Part shown: piece after piece, positions 51,085 through 59,412 of the stretch | How positions within the stretch are numbered: position 1 is the first letter of the stretch | Layout of the letters: each line of letters starts with the position of its first letter | Assembly (NCBI GenBank): GCA_902363445.1 | Contig: CABJAB010000008.1 | Coordinates: 1-64,000, forward strand | Direction: 5' to 3' | Source of the DNA: Lachnospiraceae bacterium | Lineage (GTDB): Bacteria; Bacillota; Clostridia; Lachnospirales; Lachnospiraceae | Length of the DNA: 64,000 nt | The notes under the pieces: model-generated | What the model saw: only the letters and a program-made list of their open reading frames with translations | What the model was told of the DNA's origin: nothing | Databases searched by the model: none | Program-made: the position numbers and the translations under genes

Positions 51085-51363
51085 CTAACAGTAAAAATAT
51101 ATCTCATTATCCAGAAAGAATTTTTTCCATTCAGAACATATCAAGAAAAACTGAGCAGATATAAATTCTAACAATTCATTTAATTCTTTTCGTGGTATAT
51201 TACTTCCGTTACTGGCAAGAATGCAACCTCCTGATTTTGTCAACCAAATCTTTGTTGCATTCGGCGCAGGTTTTCCTTTCGCTATATGAACATGAATAGG
51301 TTCTCCATTTTCATTTGACCAAAAAAATACTTTATAACCGCTAACCGTGAAAATACTAGGCAA
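51085..51363 (-). CDS. DUF4160-family small protein
   Basis: A 92-residue protein. The pattern PSIFTVSGYKVFFWSNENGE followed by PIHVHIAKGKP matches DUF4160 proteins, whose paired His (HVHI) and downstream WLTKSGG are conserved. The start is taken as TTG at 51363 with GGAGG eight bases upstream. An ATG at 51387 would add eight residues that lie outside the family start. It overlaps the stop of the upstream 89-residue gene by eight bases, so the two are translated together. DUF4160 genes are usually paired with a second small gene and have been suggested to form toxin-antitoxin-like units; activity is unproven. Confidence 0.75.
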   Translation of the reverse strand: MPSIFTVSGYKVFFWSNENGEPIHVHIAKGKPAPNATKIWLTKSGGCILASNGSNIPRKELNELLEFISAQFFLICSEWKKFFLDNEIYFYC

Positions 51364-51625
51364 TCTGAATTCCTCCATTCGCGGCATATTTATAAATCAA
51401 ATGTGCATTACTTTGCAAAAGTTGTTCAAACACCTTAATCTCGTCATCCGAATATCCATTTTTCTCTATCCAATGATAATTAGGCAGCTCACATCTGGCA
51501 GAATCAAATCCATCTTCTGTTGGTCTTTCAAAATTAACTATAATTTTCTGTTCACTGCCCTCTTCAATTATTTGAGAATGTACAACCTCAGTTTCATCAG
51601 CTAAAATCATGTATGGATACATCAT
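51356..51625 (-). CDS. 89-residue partner of the DUF4160 protein, unknown family
   Basis: ATG at 51625 with TTTGGAGGTGA upstream, 89 residues beginning MMYPYMILADETEVVHSQII and ending LLQSNAHLIYKYAANGG. The N-terminal half looks like a small beta-sheet and the C-terminal third an amphipathic helix. A TATAAT (51661-51656) precedes it by 30 bases. A degraded second copy of this gene lies at 50789-50865. It is translationally coupled to the DUF4160 gene downstream. A pairing of unknown small protein plus DUF4160 suggests an antitoxin-like or accessory role, but nothing in the sequence proves this. Confidence 0.7.
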   Translation of the reverse strand: MMYPYMILADETEVVHSQIIEEGSEQKIIVNFERPTEDGFDSARCELPNYHWIEKNGYSDDEIKVFEQLLQSNAHLIYKYAANGGIQIA

Positions 51626-51746
51626 ATAATTCACCTCCAAAGTCGTTCTGATTTTATTATACACAATTTCACATTTAAAATAAAGAGGGCTTCCAACATA
51701 AATAAAGGGTTTTGTCTGAATAAAACTTCCATCCAACAGTTACGGT

Positions 51747-51841
51747 TTCAAAAGCCGCACCAACCATAAATAGTCAGTGCGGCCTTTCAGAAATCCCTTA
51801 ATATACGATTTTTATTAGAATTTTCCTTCTTTCGCCGCTTC
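51747..51841. repeat. 3' end of the GGGtGRT gene with terminator, right (parental) copy
   Basis: Contains the last codons of the GGGtGRT gene (stop at 51815) and the hairpin GCCGCAC-N14-GTGCGGC followed on the minus strand by TTTTG, its terminator. The same block recurs at 50881-50976 beyond the DUF4160 cassette. Confidence 0.85.
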
Positions 51842-52825
51842 CTCGATAGCAACGGCAACGGCAACGGTCATACCGACCATGGGATTATTGCCCGCGCCGA
51901 TCAGACCCATCATTTCCACATGAGCGGGCACAGAAGAGGAGCCTGCAAACTGTGCGTCAGAGTGCATACGGCCCATGGTATCTGTCATACCATAGGATGC
52001 AGGGCCTGCAGCCATGTTGTCGGGATGCAGGGTACGGCCTGTCCCGCCGCCGGAAGCTACGGAGAAGTATTTCTTGCCCTTCTCTACACATTCCTTCTTG
52101 TATGTACCGGCTACAGGGTGCTGGAATCTGGTGGGATTGGTGGAGTTCCCGGTAATGGATACATCCACGCCCTCTTTCCACATGATAGCAACGCCTTCGG
52201 TGACATCATTCGCACCGTAGCAGTTTACTTTCGCTCTCAGGCCCTCGGAATAGGATTTTCTCCACAGCTCCTTCACTTCGCCTGAATAATAATCCATCTC
52301 AGTCTCCACATATGTAAAGCCGTTGATCCTGGAAATCACCTGCGCCGCGTCTTTGCCAAGACCGTTCAGGATGACACGCAGAGGATTCTTACGAACCTTA
52401 TTCGCTTTCTCCGCGATGCCGATGGCGCCTTCCGCCGCTGCAAAGGATTCATGTCCTGCAAGGAAGCAGAAGCACTCTGTATCCTCTTCCAGGAGCATCT
52501 TGCCCAGATTGCCATGGCCAAGCCCCACCTTACGCTGGTCTGCAACGGATCCGGGGATACAGAAGGACTGAAGCCCCTCACCGATAGCCGCAGCCGCGTC
52601 AGCCGCTCTTCTGCAGCCTTTCTTGATGGCGATAGCAGCGCCCACGGTGTATGCCCACTTTGCGTTCTCAAAACAGATGGGCTGAATGTTTTCTACCATT
52701 TTATATACATCTAAGCCGGCAGCCTTCGTCACCTCTGCGGCTTCTTCGATGGAATTGATTCCATATTCCTTTAATACAGCAAGAATCTGTTTTTCTCTTC
52801 TTTCATATGATTCAAATAAAGCCAT
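51815..52825 (-). CDS. GGGtGRT protein
   Basis: A 336-residue protein of the clostridial GGGtGRT family, named for the segment ASGGGTGRTLHPDN near residue 255. Other conserved stretches are GNLGKMLLEEDTECFCFLAG near 105 and a Gly-rich C-terminus (MGLIGAGNNPMVGMTV). The family occurs in anaerobic Bacillota next to a NifU-like gene and is of unknown function. The glycine-rich motifs suggest nucleotide or cofactor binding. The ATG has AGGAGG upstream and the gene follows its NifU-like partner by 34 bp. Its 3' end is duplicated beyond an inserted cassette. Confidence 0.9.
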   Translation of the reverse strand: MALFESYERREKQILAVLKEYGINSIEEAAEVTKAAGLDVYKMVENIQPICFENAKWAYTVGAAIAIKKGCRRAADAAAAIGEGLQSFCIPGSVADQRKVGLGHGNLGKMLLEEDTECFCFLAGHESFAAAEGAIGIAEKANKVRKNPLRVILNGLGKDAAQVISRINGFTYVETEMDYYSGEVKELWRKSYSEGLRAKVNCYGANDVTEGVAIMWKEGVDVSITGNSTNPTRFQHPVAGTYKKECVEKGKKYFSVASGGGTGRTLHPDNMAAGPASYGMTDTMGRMHSDAQFAGSSSVPAHVEMMGLIGAGNNPMVGMTVAVAVAIEEAAKEGKF

Positions 52826-52859
52826 TTTATATGATTCCTCCTAATTATAAGATTTAATA

Positions 52860-53552
52860 TTACTCTTCTCTGGGATCGATGATCTTCACTGCATCCGCAA
52901 CTCTGCCGTACTGGCCCTTTGCTTTTTCCCATGCGGTATTGGGGTCATCACCCTTTTTTATGAAGTCGGTCATTTTGCCAAGGCTTACGAACTGATAACC
53001 GATGATCTGGTCATCCGCATCCAGGGCAATACCTGTAACATAACCTTCTGCCATTTCCAGATAACGGGGGCCCTTTTTCAGGGTGCCGTACATCGTGCCT
53101 ACCTGGGAACGGAGGCCCTTGCCCAGATCCTCTAAACCTGCGCCTATGGGCAGACCGTCTTCGGAGAATGCACTCTGGCTTCTTCCGTATACAATCTGGA
53201 GGAATAATTCTCTCATAGCAGTATTGATGGCATCACACACCAAATCCGTATTCAGTGCTTCCAGAACGGTTCTGCCGGGCAGAATCTCAGAAGCCATAGC
53301 GGCGGAATGAGTCATACCGGAACATCCAATGGTCTCTACCAGAGCTTCCTGGATGATTCCTTCTTTTACATTCAGGGTAAGCTTGCAGGCTCCCTGCTGA
53401 GGCGCGCACCAGCCCACACCATGAGTCAGGCCGGAAATATCAGAAACATCCTTTGCCTTTACCCATTTTGCCTCCTCGGGGATAGGGGCAGCGCCATGGG
53501 CAACGCCCTGCGCTACTGTACACATCTTCTCTACTTCATGTGAATAAATCAT
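52860..53552 (-). CDS. NifU-like iron-sulfur scaffold-type protein, partner of GGGtGRT
   Basis: A 230-residue protein with IscU/NifU-type character. Conserved cysteines occur in GWCAPQQGACKLTLN and ETIGCSGMTHSAAM, the latter resembling the scaffold motif with a Gly-Cys-Ser loop. The ATG at 53552 has AAAGGAG upstream; an in-frame extension to 53633 covers a structured leader instead of family sequence. It is usually annotated as an iron-sulfur cluster assembly scaffold beside GGGtGRT, implying that the pair forms or uses a cluster. True scaffold function has not been shown to my knowledge. Transcription appears to start from the 53640-53795 gap. Confidence 0.85.
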   Translation of the reverse strand: MIYSHEVEKMCTVAQGVAHGAAPIPEEAKWVKAKDVSDISGLTHGVGWCAPQQGACKLTLNVKEGIIQEALVETIGCSGMTHSAAMASEILPGRTVLEALNTDLVCDAINTAMRELFLQIVYGRSQSAFSEDGLPIGAGLEDLGKGLRSQVGTMYGTLKKGPRYLEMAEGYVTGIALDADDQIIGYQFVSLGKMTDFIKKGDDPNTAWEKAKGQYGRVADAVKIIDPREE

Positions 53553-53794
53553 GTTAAGACTCCTTTCAGAATATATGTATTCAACCGCTGGCATCCTTTC
53601 AGAGGTGGCGGAGATTACCTGGCTCCTGCCCAAGACACCATACTCTGTTTTATTTTCTCACAAAACGTCGAATTAGTCCAGTTGTTTTTTCTCTAAAAAA
53701 TGTATAAACTGAAAAGATTCCCTTTCCTGCCATAATTGAATATGATAAAATATCAATAGGCGGACACAAGTTTGAATCAGATTGGAGAGGTAAT

Positions 53795-54736
53795 ATGATA
53801 GTTACGGTTACGATGAACCCGGCCATCGACAAGACCTTGGATGTGGAAAACTTCACCGGAGGAACTATTCACCGCGTGACTAAGGTCATCCAGGATGCCG
53901 GAGGAAAAGGAATCAATGTATCAAAGACCATTCATGCCCTGGGAGGCGAAACAATCGCCACCGGTTTCCTGGGAGGGAGTTCCGGGCGGATGATCGAGCA
54001 TGCGCTGGATGAATTACATATCGAGCATCAGTTTGTATATATCGAAGGTGAGACCCGTACCAATGTAAAGGTCGTGGATACGACGAAGAAAGGGTTCGTC
54101 ACAGAATTCAACGAGCCTGGGCCTACAGTCACTCAAAGGGATATCCAGACACTCACAGAAACGCTGGAACTCTATGCAGGGCCTTCCACTACGTTTGTTT
54201 TTTCCGGCAGTGTCCCCGCCAGCGTCGACAAAGATGTCTACGGCTTTTTGACGCGGAAGCTCCGGAAGCGCCAGTCCACAGTTTTCGTGGACGCCGCAGG
54301 ACAGCTGCTGGAGGAAGCCATAAAGGCAAAACCGTTTTTGATCAAACCAAACGCTTATGAAATCACCCGGCATTTTAATCTGTCCGAGGACGTGTCCGAG
54401 GAAACACTGATCGACCTCGGCAAGGAACTTCTTGCAAAAGGAGTCAATACCATCGTCATTTCCAGAGGACAAGAAGGCGCCATTTTCCTAGATCATCAAA
54501 GGGCCTTTAAAACCAACGGGATCCAGGTCCAGGCCCACTCCACCGTAGGCTCCGGCGACGCGATGCTCGCAGCCCTAGCTTATGGGCTGGACGCCGATAT
54601 TCCATATGAAGACTGCGCGAGACTGGCCATCGCTACCTCAGCCGGCGCCTGCACCACGCTCGGTACCAAGCCTCCGGCCAGGGAACTTGTGGATGAACTG
54701 GTCAAGGATGTCTTAATCTATCCACTGTGGCCATAA
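53795..54736 (+). CDS. PfkB-family sugar-phosphate kinase (1-phosphofructokinase type)
   Basis: A 313-residue ribokinase-fold enzyme. The N-terminal TVTMNPAIDKTL matches the 1-phosphofructokinase/tagatose-6-phosphate kinase subgroup. GGKGINVS is the first substrate motif, and the second PfkB signature with catalytic Asp is in STVGSGDAMLAALAYG. It phosphorylates a sugar phosphate (fructose 1-phosphate or tagatose 6-phosphate) with ATP. No fru PTS gene is adjacent, so the choice is open. The ATG has GGAGAGG upstream. A small membrane protein gene follows by 13 bp and shares the terminator. Confidence 0.9.
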   Translation: MIVTVTMNPAIDKTLDVENFTGGTIHRVTKVIQDAGGKGINVSKTIHALGGETIATGFLGGSSGRMIEHALDELHIEHQFVYIEGETRTNVKVVDTTKKGFVTEFNEPGPTVTQRDIQTLTETLELYAGPSTTFVFSGSVPASVDKDVYGFLTRKLRKRQSTVFVDAAGQLLEEAIKAKPFLIKPNAYEITRHFNLSEDVSEETLIDLGKELLAKGVNTIVISRGQEGAIFLDHQRAFKTNGIQVQAHSTVGSGDAMLAALAYGLDADIPYEDCARLAIATSAGACTTLGTKPPARELVDELVKDVLIYPLWP

Positions 54737-54749
54737 GGAGAAAGAAACC

Positions 54750-54938
54750 ATGAAGAAAAAATTTATCGCTGCCATGAAATATGTGAGTCCTGCAATTATC
54801 ATAATCGTGCTGGTGCCCCGTTTCCTCGGGATGAACATTCCCGGCTGGCTGACCTTATCCCTTCTCTTCGCCGGAATGGTGTTGTGCGGCATTGCTATCC
54901 TGCTGGAGAAAAAAGAGAACAAAAATACCAATACCTGA
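54750..54938 (+). CDS. 62-residue two-helix membrane protein
   Basis: A small protein with a basic N-terminus (MKKKFIAAMKY), hydrophobic segments at about 14-30 and 33-52, and a charged LEKKENKN tail. An AAGGAG motif nine bases before the ATG supports expression. It is co-transcribed with the PfkB-type gene. It resembles small clostridial membrane proteins without known role. Confidence 0.7.
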   Translation: MKKKFIAAMKYVSPAIIIIVLVPRFLGMNIPGWLTLSLLFAGMVLCGIAILLEKKENKNTNT

Positions 54939-54953
54939 GAGTTCGGCATGACA

Positions 54954-54986
54954 AAAGGCGTATCGTTTTTATAACGATGCGCCTTT
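54954..54986 (+). terminator. Terminator after the PfkB operon
   Basis: AAAGGCGTATCGTT and AACGATGCGCCTTT form a long stem with one mismatch, followed by ATTATTT. Confidence 0.8.
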
Positions 54987-55104
54987 ATTATTTAGCTGAT
55001 CTCGCGCCTTTTACCATATAAAATCACTTGTCCGTCTACAAAATTTACTATTATGTTATACTGTTTATACCACATTCATTTATGACAGATCAAAGGAGCA
55101 GAAC

Positions 55105-56028
55105 ATGCAGATAAACAGGCTGTTTGAAATTGTGTATATCATGCTGGACAGGAGCCATATTACCGCAAAAGAGCTGGCCCGGCAGTTCGGCGTCTCCGTC
55201 CGGACCATCTACCGGGACATCGATGTCCTCAGTTCTGCTGGAATTCCACTGTATACTGTGCAGGGATCCGGCGGCGGAATTTATATGGATGAACACTTTA
55301 AATTCAGGAATTCTCTTCTGACCGACGAAGAAAGAAACCAGATACTGATCGCGCTCCAGAGCGTCATGACGACGGAAGAGCTGGAAACCTCCCGGCTTTT
55401 TTCAAAGCTCAGCGGGCTGTTCCAAATAAGGCATACAGACTGGATTGAAATTGATTTTTCCCGCTGGGGAAGCAGGCGCCGGGACAAGGAATATTTCCGC
55501 CTGTTAAAAAATGCGGTCGTCGGCTGCTTCGCCGTCAAAATAAACTATATCAGCTCATACGGAAGCATTACAGACAGGTATATTTTCCCCGTTAAGCTGG
55601 TGTATAAATCCAGAGCATGGTATGTGCAGGCTTATGACAAAGGCCGGGAAGCGTACCGGACCTTTCGGATCAGCCGGATACTGAACCTGGAAGCGGCATC
55701 GGACAGCTTCGAAAGGGAATGTCTCCCGCCGCCTCCGGAAATAGAGCAGTCTGATTCTTCTCCCGGCGCCCTGGTCCATGTAAAACTCAGATGTTCTCCG
55801 CATCTGGGCTACCGTCTGTACGATGAGTTCGATCCTGCCGCTATTTCTCAGGACGAAAACGGCTGCTTCCTGGCGGCCGCTTCTCTTCCGGAGGATCCCT
55901 GGCTGTATGGTTATCTTCTCTCCTTCGGATCCGGGCTTGAAGTGCTGGAGCCTTTATCCGTAAAGGAAATGCTGCTGAAAGAAACAGGAAAGATCCAATC
56001 CTCATATGAAAATAAAGTTAAAAAATAA
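55105..56028 (+). CDS. WYL-domain transcriptional regulator (YafY/DeoR type)
   Basis: A 307-residue protein. The N-terminal winged helix-turn-helix (LDRSHITAKELARQFGVSVR, then TIYRDIDVLSSAGIP) is followed by a WYL domain (about 140-230: Y-x-S-Y-G-S, then SRAWYVQAYDKGREAYRTF) and a C-terminal WCX-type extension. WYL domains sense nucleic acid or nucleotide ligands. The ATG has AAAGGAGC upstream. Neighbours do not reveal the target. The following YoaP-type gene is in the same direction after 85 bp. Confidence 0.9.
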   Translation: MQINRLFEIVYIMLDRSHITAKELARQFGVSVRTIYRDIDVLSSAGIPLYTVQGSGGGIYMDEHFKFRNSLLTDEERNQILIALQSVMTTEELETSRLFSKLSGLFQIRHTDWIEIDFSRWGSRRRDKEYFRLLKNAVVGCFAVKINYISSYGSITDRYIFPVKLVYKSRAWYVQAYDKGREAYRTFRISRILNLEAASDSFERECLPPPPEIEQSDSSPGALVHVKLRCSPHLGYRLYDEFDPAAISQDENGCFLAAASLPEDPWLYGYLLSFGSGLEVLEPLSVKEMLLKETGKIQSSYENKVKK

Positions 56029-56113
56029 CAAGTTTTCCTGCAACCTGACATAGTGTTGTCAACTTGTATATGGTAACATAGGACATACCAACATAAAATA
56101 AGGAGAACGCCTC

Positions 56114-56872
56114 ATGGAGTTTATCACCATAAATCAGGACAATATAAAAAAGGAACACATCTGCTGCTGCATATCCGACAAAAAAGGAGAAAACTGCGTC
56201 TCTTCCAAAAAAGCCTGGATGGAAGAACGGTTTTCGGACGGGCTGGTCTTTCTCCGCCTGAATGCGAGAGGAAAAGTCTTTATCGAATATATCCCTGCCG
56301 AGCACGCATGGTGTCCCATCACGGCCGACGGCTATATGCACATAAACTGCTTTTGGGTATCCGGTCAGTACAAGGGAAAAGGATACGCCAATCAGCTCTT
56401 AGAGCTCTGTATCCAGGACGCAAAGGCAAAGGGCAAGTGCGGGCTGACCATAATCGCTTCGGAAAAAAAGAGAAGTTTCCTGTCAGACCCGGATTACATG
56501 AAATACAAAGGGTTTTTAACTGCCGACACGGCCATGCCCTTTTTCGTCCTTTACTATCTGCCCTTTACCGACGGCGCTCCTGTCCCTGAGTTCAAAGATA
56601 CTGCGAGGTCCGGAAAGATCGAGGAGCAGGGAATGGTACTCTATTATTCCAATCAGTGCCCGCATACGGAAAAATACGCACCGCTCATAGGTGATATCGC
56701 AAAACAGCATGGGACCTCGGTATCACTCCATAAAATAACGGCTGCAGAAAAGGCTCAGAATGCCCCTACGCCGTTCCCGACCTATAGCTTCTTTTATAAC
56801 GGAGAATTCGTAACAAACGAAATCTTTGGAGAAAAGAAATTTGAAAAATTCCTGCAGGAACATGGTCTGTAA
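56114..56872 (+). CDS. GNAT acetyltransferase with C-terminal YoaP domain
   Basis: A 252-residue protein. The N-terminal GNAT domain (about 1-150) has CFWVSGQYKGKGYANQLLEL as acetyl-CoA motif. The YoaP domain (about 175-250) starts MVLYYSNQCPHTEKYAPLI and has a thioredoxin-like fold with a C-x-x-T rather than CxxC site, so it is probably not a disulfide oxidoreductase. The ATG has AAGGAG upstream. YoaP-type fusions are widespread in Firmicutes with unknown substrate. A perfect terminator follows ten bases after the stop. Confidence 0.9.
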   Translation: MEFITINQDNIKKEHICCCISDKKGENCVSSKKAWMEERFSDGLVFLRLNARGKVFIEYIPAEHAWCPITADGYMHINCFWVSGQYKGKGYANQLLELCIQDAKAKGKCGLTIIASEKKRSFLSDPDYMKYKGFLTADTAMPFFVLYYLPFTDGAPVPEFKDTARSGKIEEQGMVLYYSNQCPHTEKYAPLIGDIAKQHGTSVSLHKITAAEKAQNAPTPFPTYSFFYNGEFVTNEIFGEKKFEKFLQEHGL

Positions 56873-56882
56873 TGAAATAAAA

Positions 56883-56910
56883 AAGGCGTCTGTGCCAGCA
56901 CAGACGCCTT
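56883..56910. terminator. Bidirectional terminator between the YoaP-type gene and gpmI
   Basis: AAGGCGTCTGTGC pairs perfectly with GCACAGACGCCTT around two bases, flanked by A-rich and T-rich sequence. Confidence 0.88.
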
Positions 56911-56923
56911 ATCATTTCTTCTC

Positions 56924-58465
56924 TTATTTCTTCAAAAGCAGTGACTTACCAGTCATCTCCTCAGGCTGCTTCATTCCCATCATCTCAATGAGCGTAGGGG
57001 CGATATCCGCCAGGCAGCCGCCTTCTCTCAGGGTATATTCCGGATCATAATTCACCAGGATAAACGGAACCGGATTTGTCGTATGGGCAGTAAAGCTTCC
57101 GCCATGCTCATAATCGATAAGCTGTTCTGCGTTTCCATGATCCGCACAGATGAACATCTGGCCGTCCACTTCCTTTATGGCTGCCACCGCTCTTCCCACA
57201 CACTCATCCACGGCTTCCACCGCTTTTATGGCCGCCGCTTCAATTCCCGTATGGCCGACCATATCAGGATTTGCAAAATTGATGATGATCACATCGTACT
57301 TGGAAGACTTGATCGCCTCCACCAGCTTATCACACACCTCATATGCGCTCATCTCCGGCTTCAGGTCATACGTGGCCACCTTAGGGGATTTTACCAGAAT
57401 CCGGTCCTCTCCCTTATTCGGCTCCTCGACACCGCCATTGAAGAAAAAGGTGACATGGGCATATTTTTCGGTCTCGGCAATCCTTGCCTGGGTCATATTA
57501 TGGGCAGCCAGGTATTGTCCGAAGGTATTGGTGATCTCCACTTTATGGAATGCCACCAGCTTGTTGGGAATCGTCACGTCATATTCTGTAAAGCACACAT
57601 ACGTGGTCTTGATCCTCTCTCCCCTGTCAAAGCCGGTAAACGCATCATCACAGAAAGCTCTTGTGATCTCCCTCGCCCGGTCGGGTCGGAAATTGTAAAA
57701 GATGACCGAATCTCCATTTTGGATAGTCGCCACAGGCGCGCCGTTCTCCATGACCACAGAAGGAAGCACAAACTCATCATTCACGCCTTCGTCGTAGGAT
57801 GCCTGGATGATCTCCACCGGATCCGCGCCGGTCTTTCCTTCCCCCTTTGTCAGAGCCCGGTATGCGAGTTCCACTCTGTCCCAGCGGTTGTCTCTGTCCA
57901 TCGCGTAATAGCGGCCGCTGACAGACGCAACCTTTCCTACTCCGATCTCCTTCATCTTTTCCACCAGCTCCGCCACATAATCCCTTCCGGATGTGGGAGG
58001 CGTGTCACGGCCGTCCAGGAAACAATGTACATAGACCCTGGTAAGCCCTGCTCTCTTCGCCAGTTCCAAAAGGCCGTAAATATGGGTATTATGGCTGTGC
58101 ACGCCGCCGTCTGAGACAAGCCCGTAGAGATGAAGAGCAGAATCATGTTTTTTGCAATTTTCAACTGCCGCCTTAAAAGCCTCATTTTTGAAGAAATCTC
58201 CATCCTGGATCTCTTTTGTGATCCTGGTGAGCTCCTGATACACGATACGCCCGGCTCCCATATTCAGATGCCCGACCTCGGAATTTCCCATCTGGCCCTC
58301 CGGAAGGCCGACCGCCATACCGCTGGCGTTTCCTTTCACAAAAGGGCATTCCGCTTTCAGCTTATCGATCACAGGAGTATTTGCTTCATAAACAGCATTG
58401 CCGTCCTTCCTGTCATTCAAACCATAGCCGTCAAGAATCATTAACACTGTGGGTCTTTTGCTCAT
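56924..58465 (-). CDS. gpmI: 2,3-bisphosphoglycerate-independent phosphoglycerate mutase
   Basis: A 513-residue manganese enzyme of the alkaline-phosphatase superfamily. The metal site and nucleophile Ser are in LMILDGYG and the GNSEVGHLNMGAGR segment; later ligands are in YDVIIINFANPDMVGHTG and CADHGNAEQ. It interconverts 3- and 2-phosphoglycerate in glycolysis. The ATG has AAGGAGAAAAACG upstream. It is separated from the gapA-pgk-tpiA set by the GntR gene and terminators, so it is transcribed separately, whereas many Bacillota keep gap-pgk-tpi-gpmI-eno in one run. Confidence 0.97.
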   Translation of the reverse strand: MSKRPTVLMILDGYGLNDRKDGNAVYEANTPVIDKLKAECPFVKGNASGMAVGLPEGQMGNSEVGHLNMGAGRIVYQELTRITKEIQDGDFFKNEAFKAAVENCKKHDSALHLYGLVSDGGVHSHNTHIYGLLELAKRAGLTRVYVHCFLDGRDTPPTSGRDYVAELVEKMKEIGVGKVASVSGRYYAMDRDNRWDRVELAYRALTKGEGKTGADPVEIIQASYDEGVNDEFVLPSVVMENGAPVATIQNGDSVIFYNFRPDRAREITRAFCDDAFTGFDRGERIKTTYVCFTEYDVTIPNKLVAFHKVEITNTFGQYLAAHNMTQARIAETEKYAHVTFFFNGGVEEPNKGEDRILVKSPKVATYDLKPEMSAYEVCDKLVEAIKSSKYDVIIINFANPDMVGHTGIEAAAIKAVEAVDECVGRAVAAIKEVDGQMFICADHGNAEQLIDYEHGGSFTAHTTNPVPFILVNYDPEYTLREGGCLADIAPTLIEMMGMKQPEEMTGKSLLLKK

Positions 58466-58703
58466 CGTTTTTCTCCTTTTAAAATCATGATCTCCCGAAA
58501 ATGAGAGGTAAAGTGCTTGTATGTTCCAGGGAAAAGCATCGCAGACACTCTTCCAATTCTGAATTGTACTCTATTTTCCTTTCCTGTGCAAGACCTGAAG
58601 CAAAATTTCCCTGCCGGTTTTCCGGTATCTGTCCGCTTCATTGACAAACACCGGGCCCTAATTTATAATTTACATATTAACCTGAAACCGATGAGGGATA
58701 AAC

Positions 58704-59330
58704 ATGAACGATAACAATACCAGCATCAAGGAGCACATCTACCGTTCTCTGCTGAAGGATATCATAGAGGGAAATTACAGCCCAGACCAAGTGCTCAACG
58801 AAAAGAATCTGATGGAACAGTATCAGGTGAGCCGATCTCCGATCCGGGAAGCCCTGGTGGAGCTCTGCAAAGAGAAAGTGCTGTACAGCATCCCTTATTA
58901 CGGCTACAAAATCACGCCTCTGACCGAACAGGATATCTATAACGTCAAAACATACCGATGCATCCTGGAATGCGGCTTCATGTCTGAATGCTGGCATAAA
59001 TTCACTCCTGAAACTCTTTCCGCCCTGGAAGCGCTCAAAAATTCCCAGTTGAAAAATGGCGCCAGGCAAGAGGCTATCCGGCACTGGAATGACAATATCG
59101 ACTTTCATCTGGCGTTTTTCCGCATCTATGAAAATGACTACGCATACGAAACGCTCCGTTCCGCCATGTCCATGCAGACCAGAGCTTATGTCCAGATCAG
59201 GATGACCCAGCAGCATTCTCCTTTCTTTGAGGAGACCTCCGTTTTCCACAAATCCATTCTGGAAGCGGTAAAACGAAATGACAAGACTACCGCCGTCAGC
59301 CTTATGCGGGCAGATATCATGAGCATATAA
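58704..59330 (+). CDS. GntR/FCD-type transcriptional regulator
   Basis: A 208-residue regulator with a GntR winged helix-turn-helix (about 7-70: IYRSLLKDIIEGNYSPDQVL, later YQVSRSPIREALVELCKEK) and an FCD-like helical domain. It has the His residues (HWNDNIDFHLAFF and VFHKSILEAV) that usually bind a metal and an organic acid. The ATG has GAGGGAT upstream. It is divergent from gpmI and convergent with tpiA, between two glycolytic units, but FadR/GntR proteins normally control acid catabolism rather than glycolysis. Target unknown. Confidence 0.87.
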   Translation: MNDNNTSIKEHIYRSLLKDIIEGNYSPDQVLNEKNLMEQYQVSRSPIREALVELCKEKVLYSIPYYGYKITPLTEQDIYNVKTYRCILECGFMSECWHKFTPETLSALEALKNSQLKNGARQEAIRHWNDNIDFHLAFFRIYENDYAYETLRSAMSMQTRAYVQIRMTQQHSPFFEETSVFHKSILEAVKRNDKTTAVSLMRADIMSI

Positions 59331-59359
59331 AGCTTCATGCAGCATATTGGAACATGTAA

Positions 59360-59403
59360 AAAGGATGTTCGGAAAACCATCTCAGGCTTTCCGGACATCC
59401 TTT
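59360..59403. terminator. Bidirectional terminator between the GntR gene and tpiA
   Basis: AAAGGATGTTCGGAAA and TTTCCGGACATCCTTT form a 16-bp stem with one mismatch around a 12-base loop. A T run follows on plus, and A-rich sequence precedes it, serving the minus-strand glycolytic operon. Confidence 0.85.
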
Positions 59404-59412
59404 TTTTCTTAT

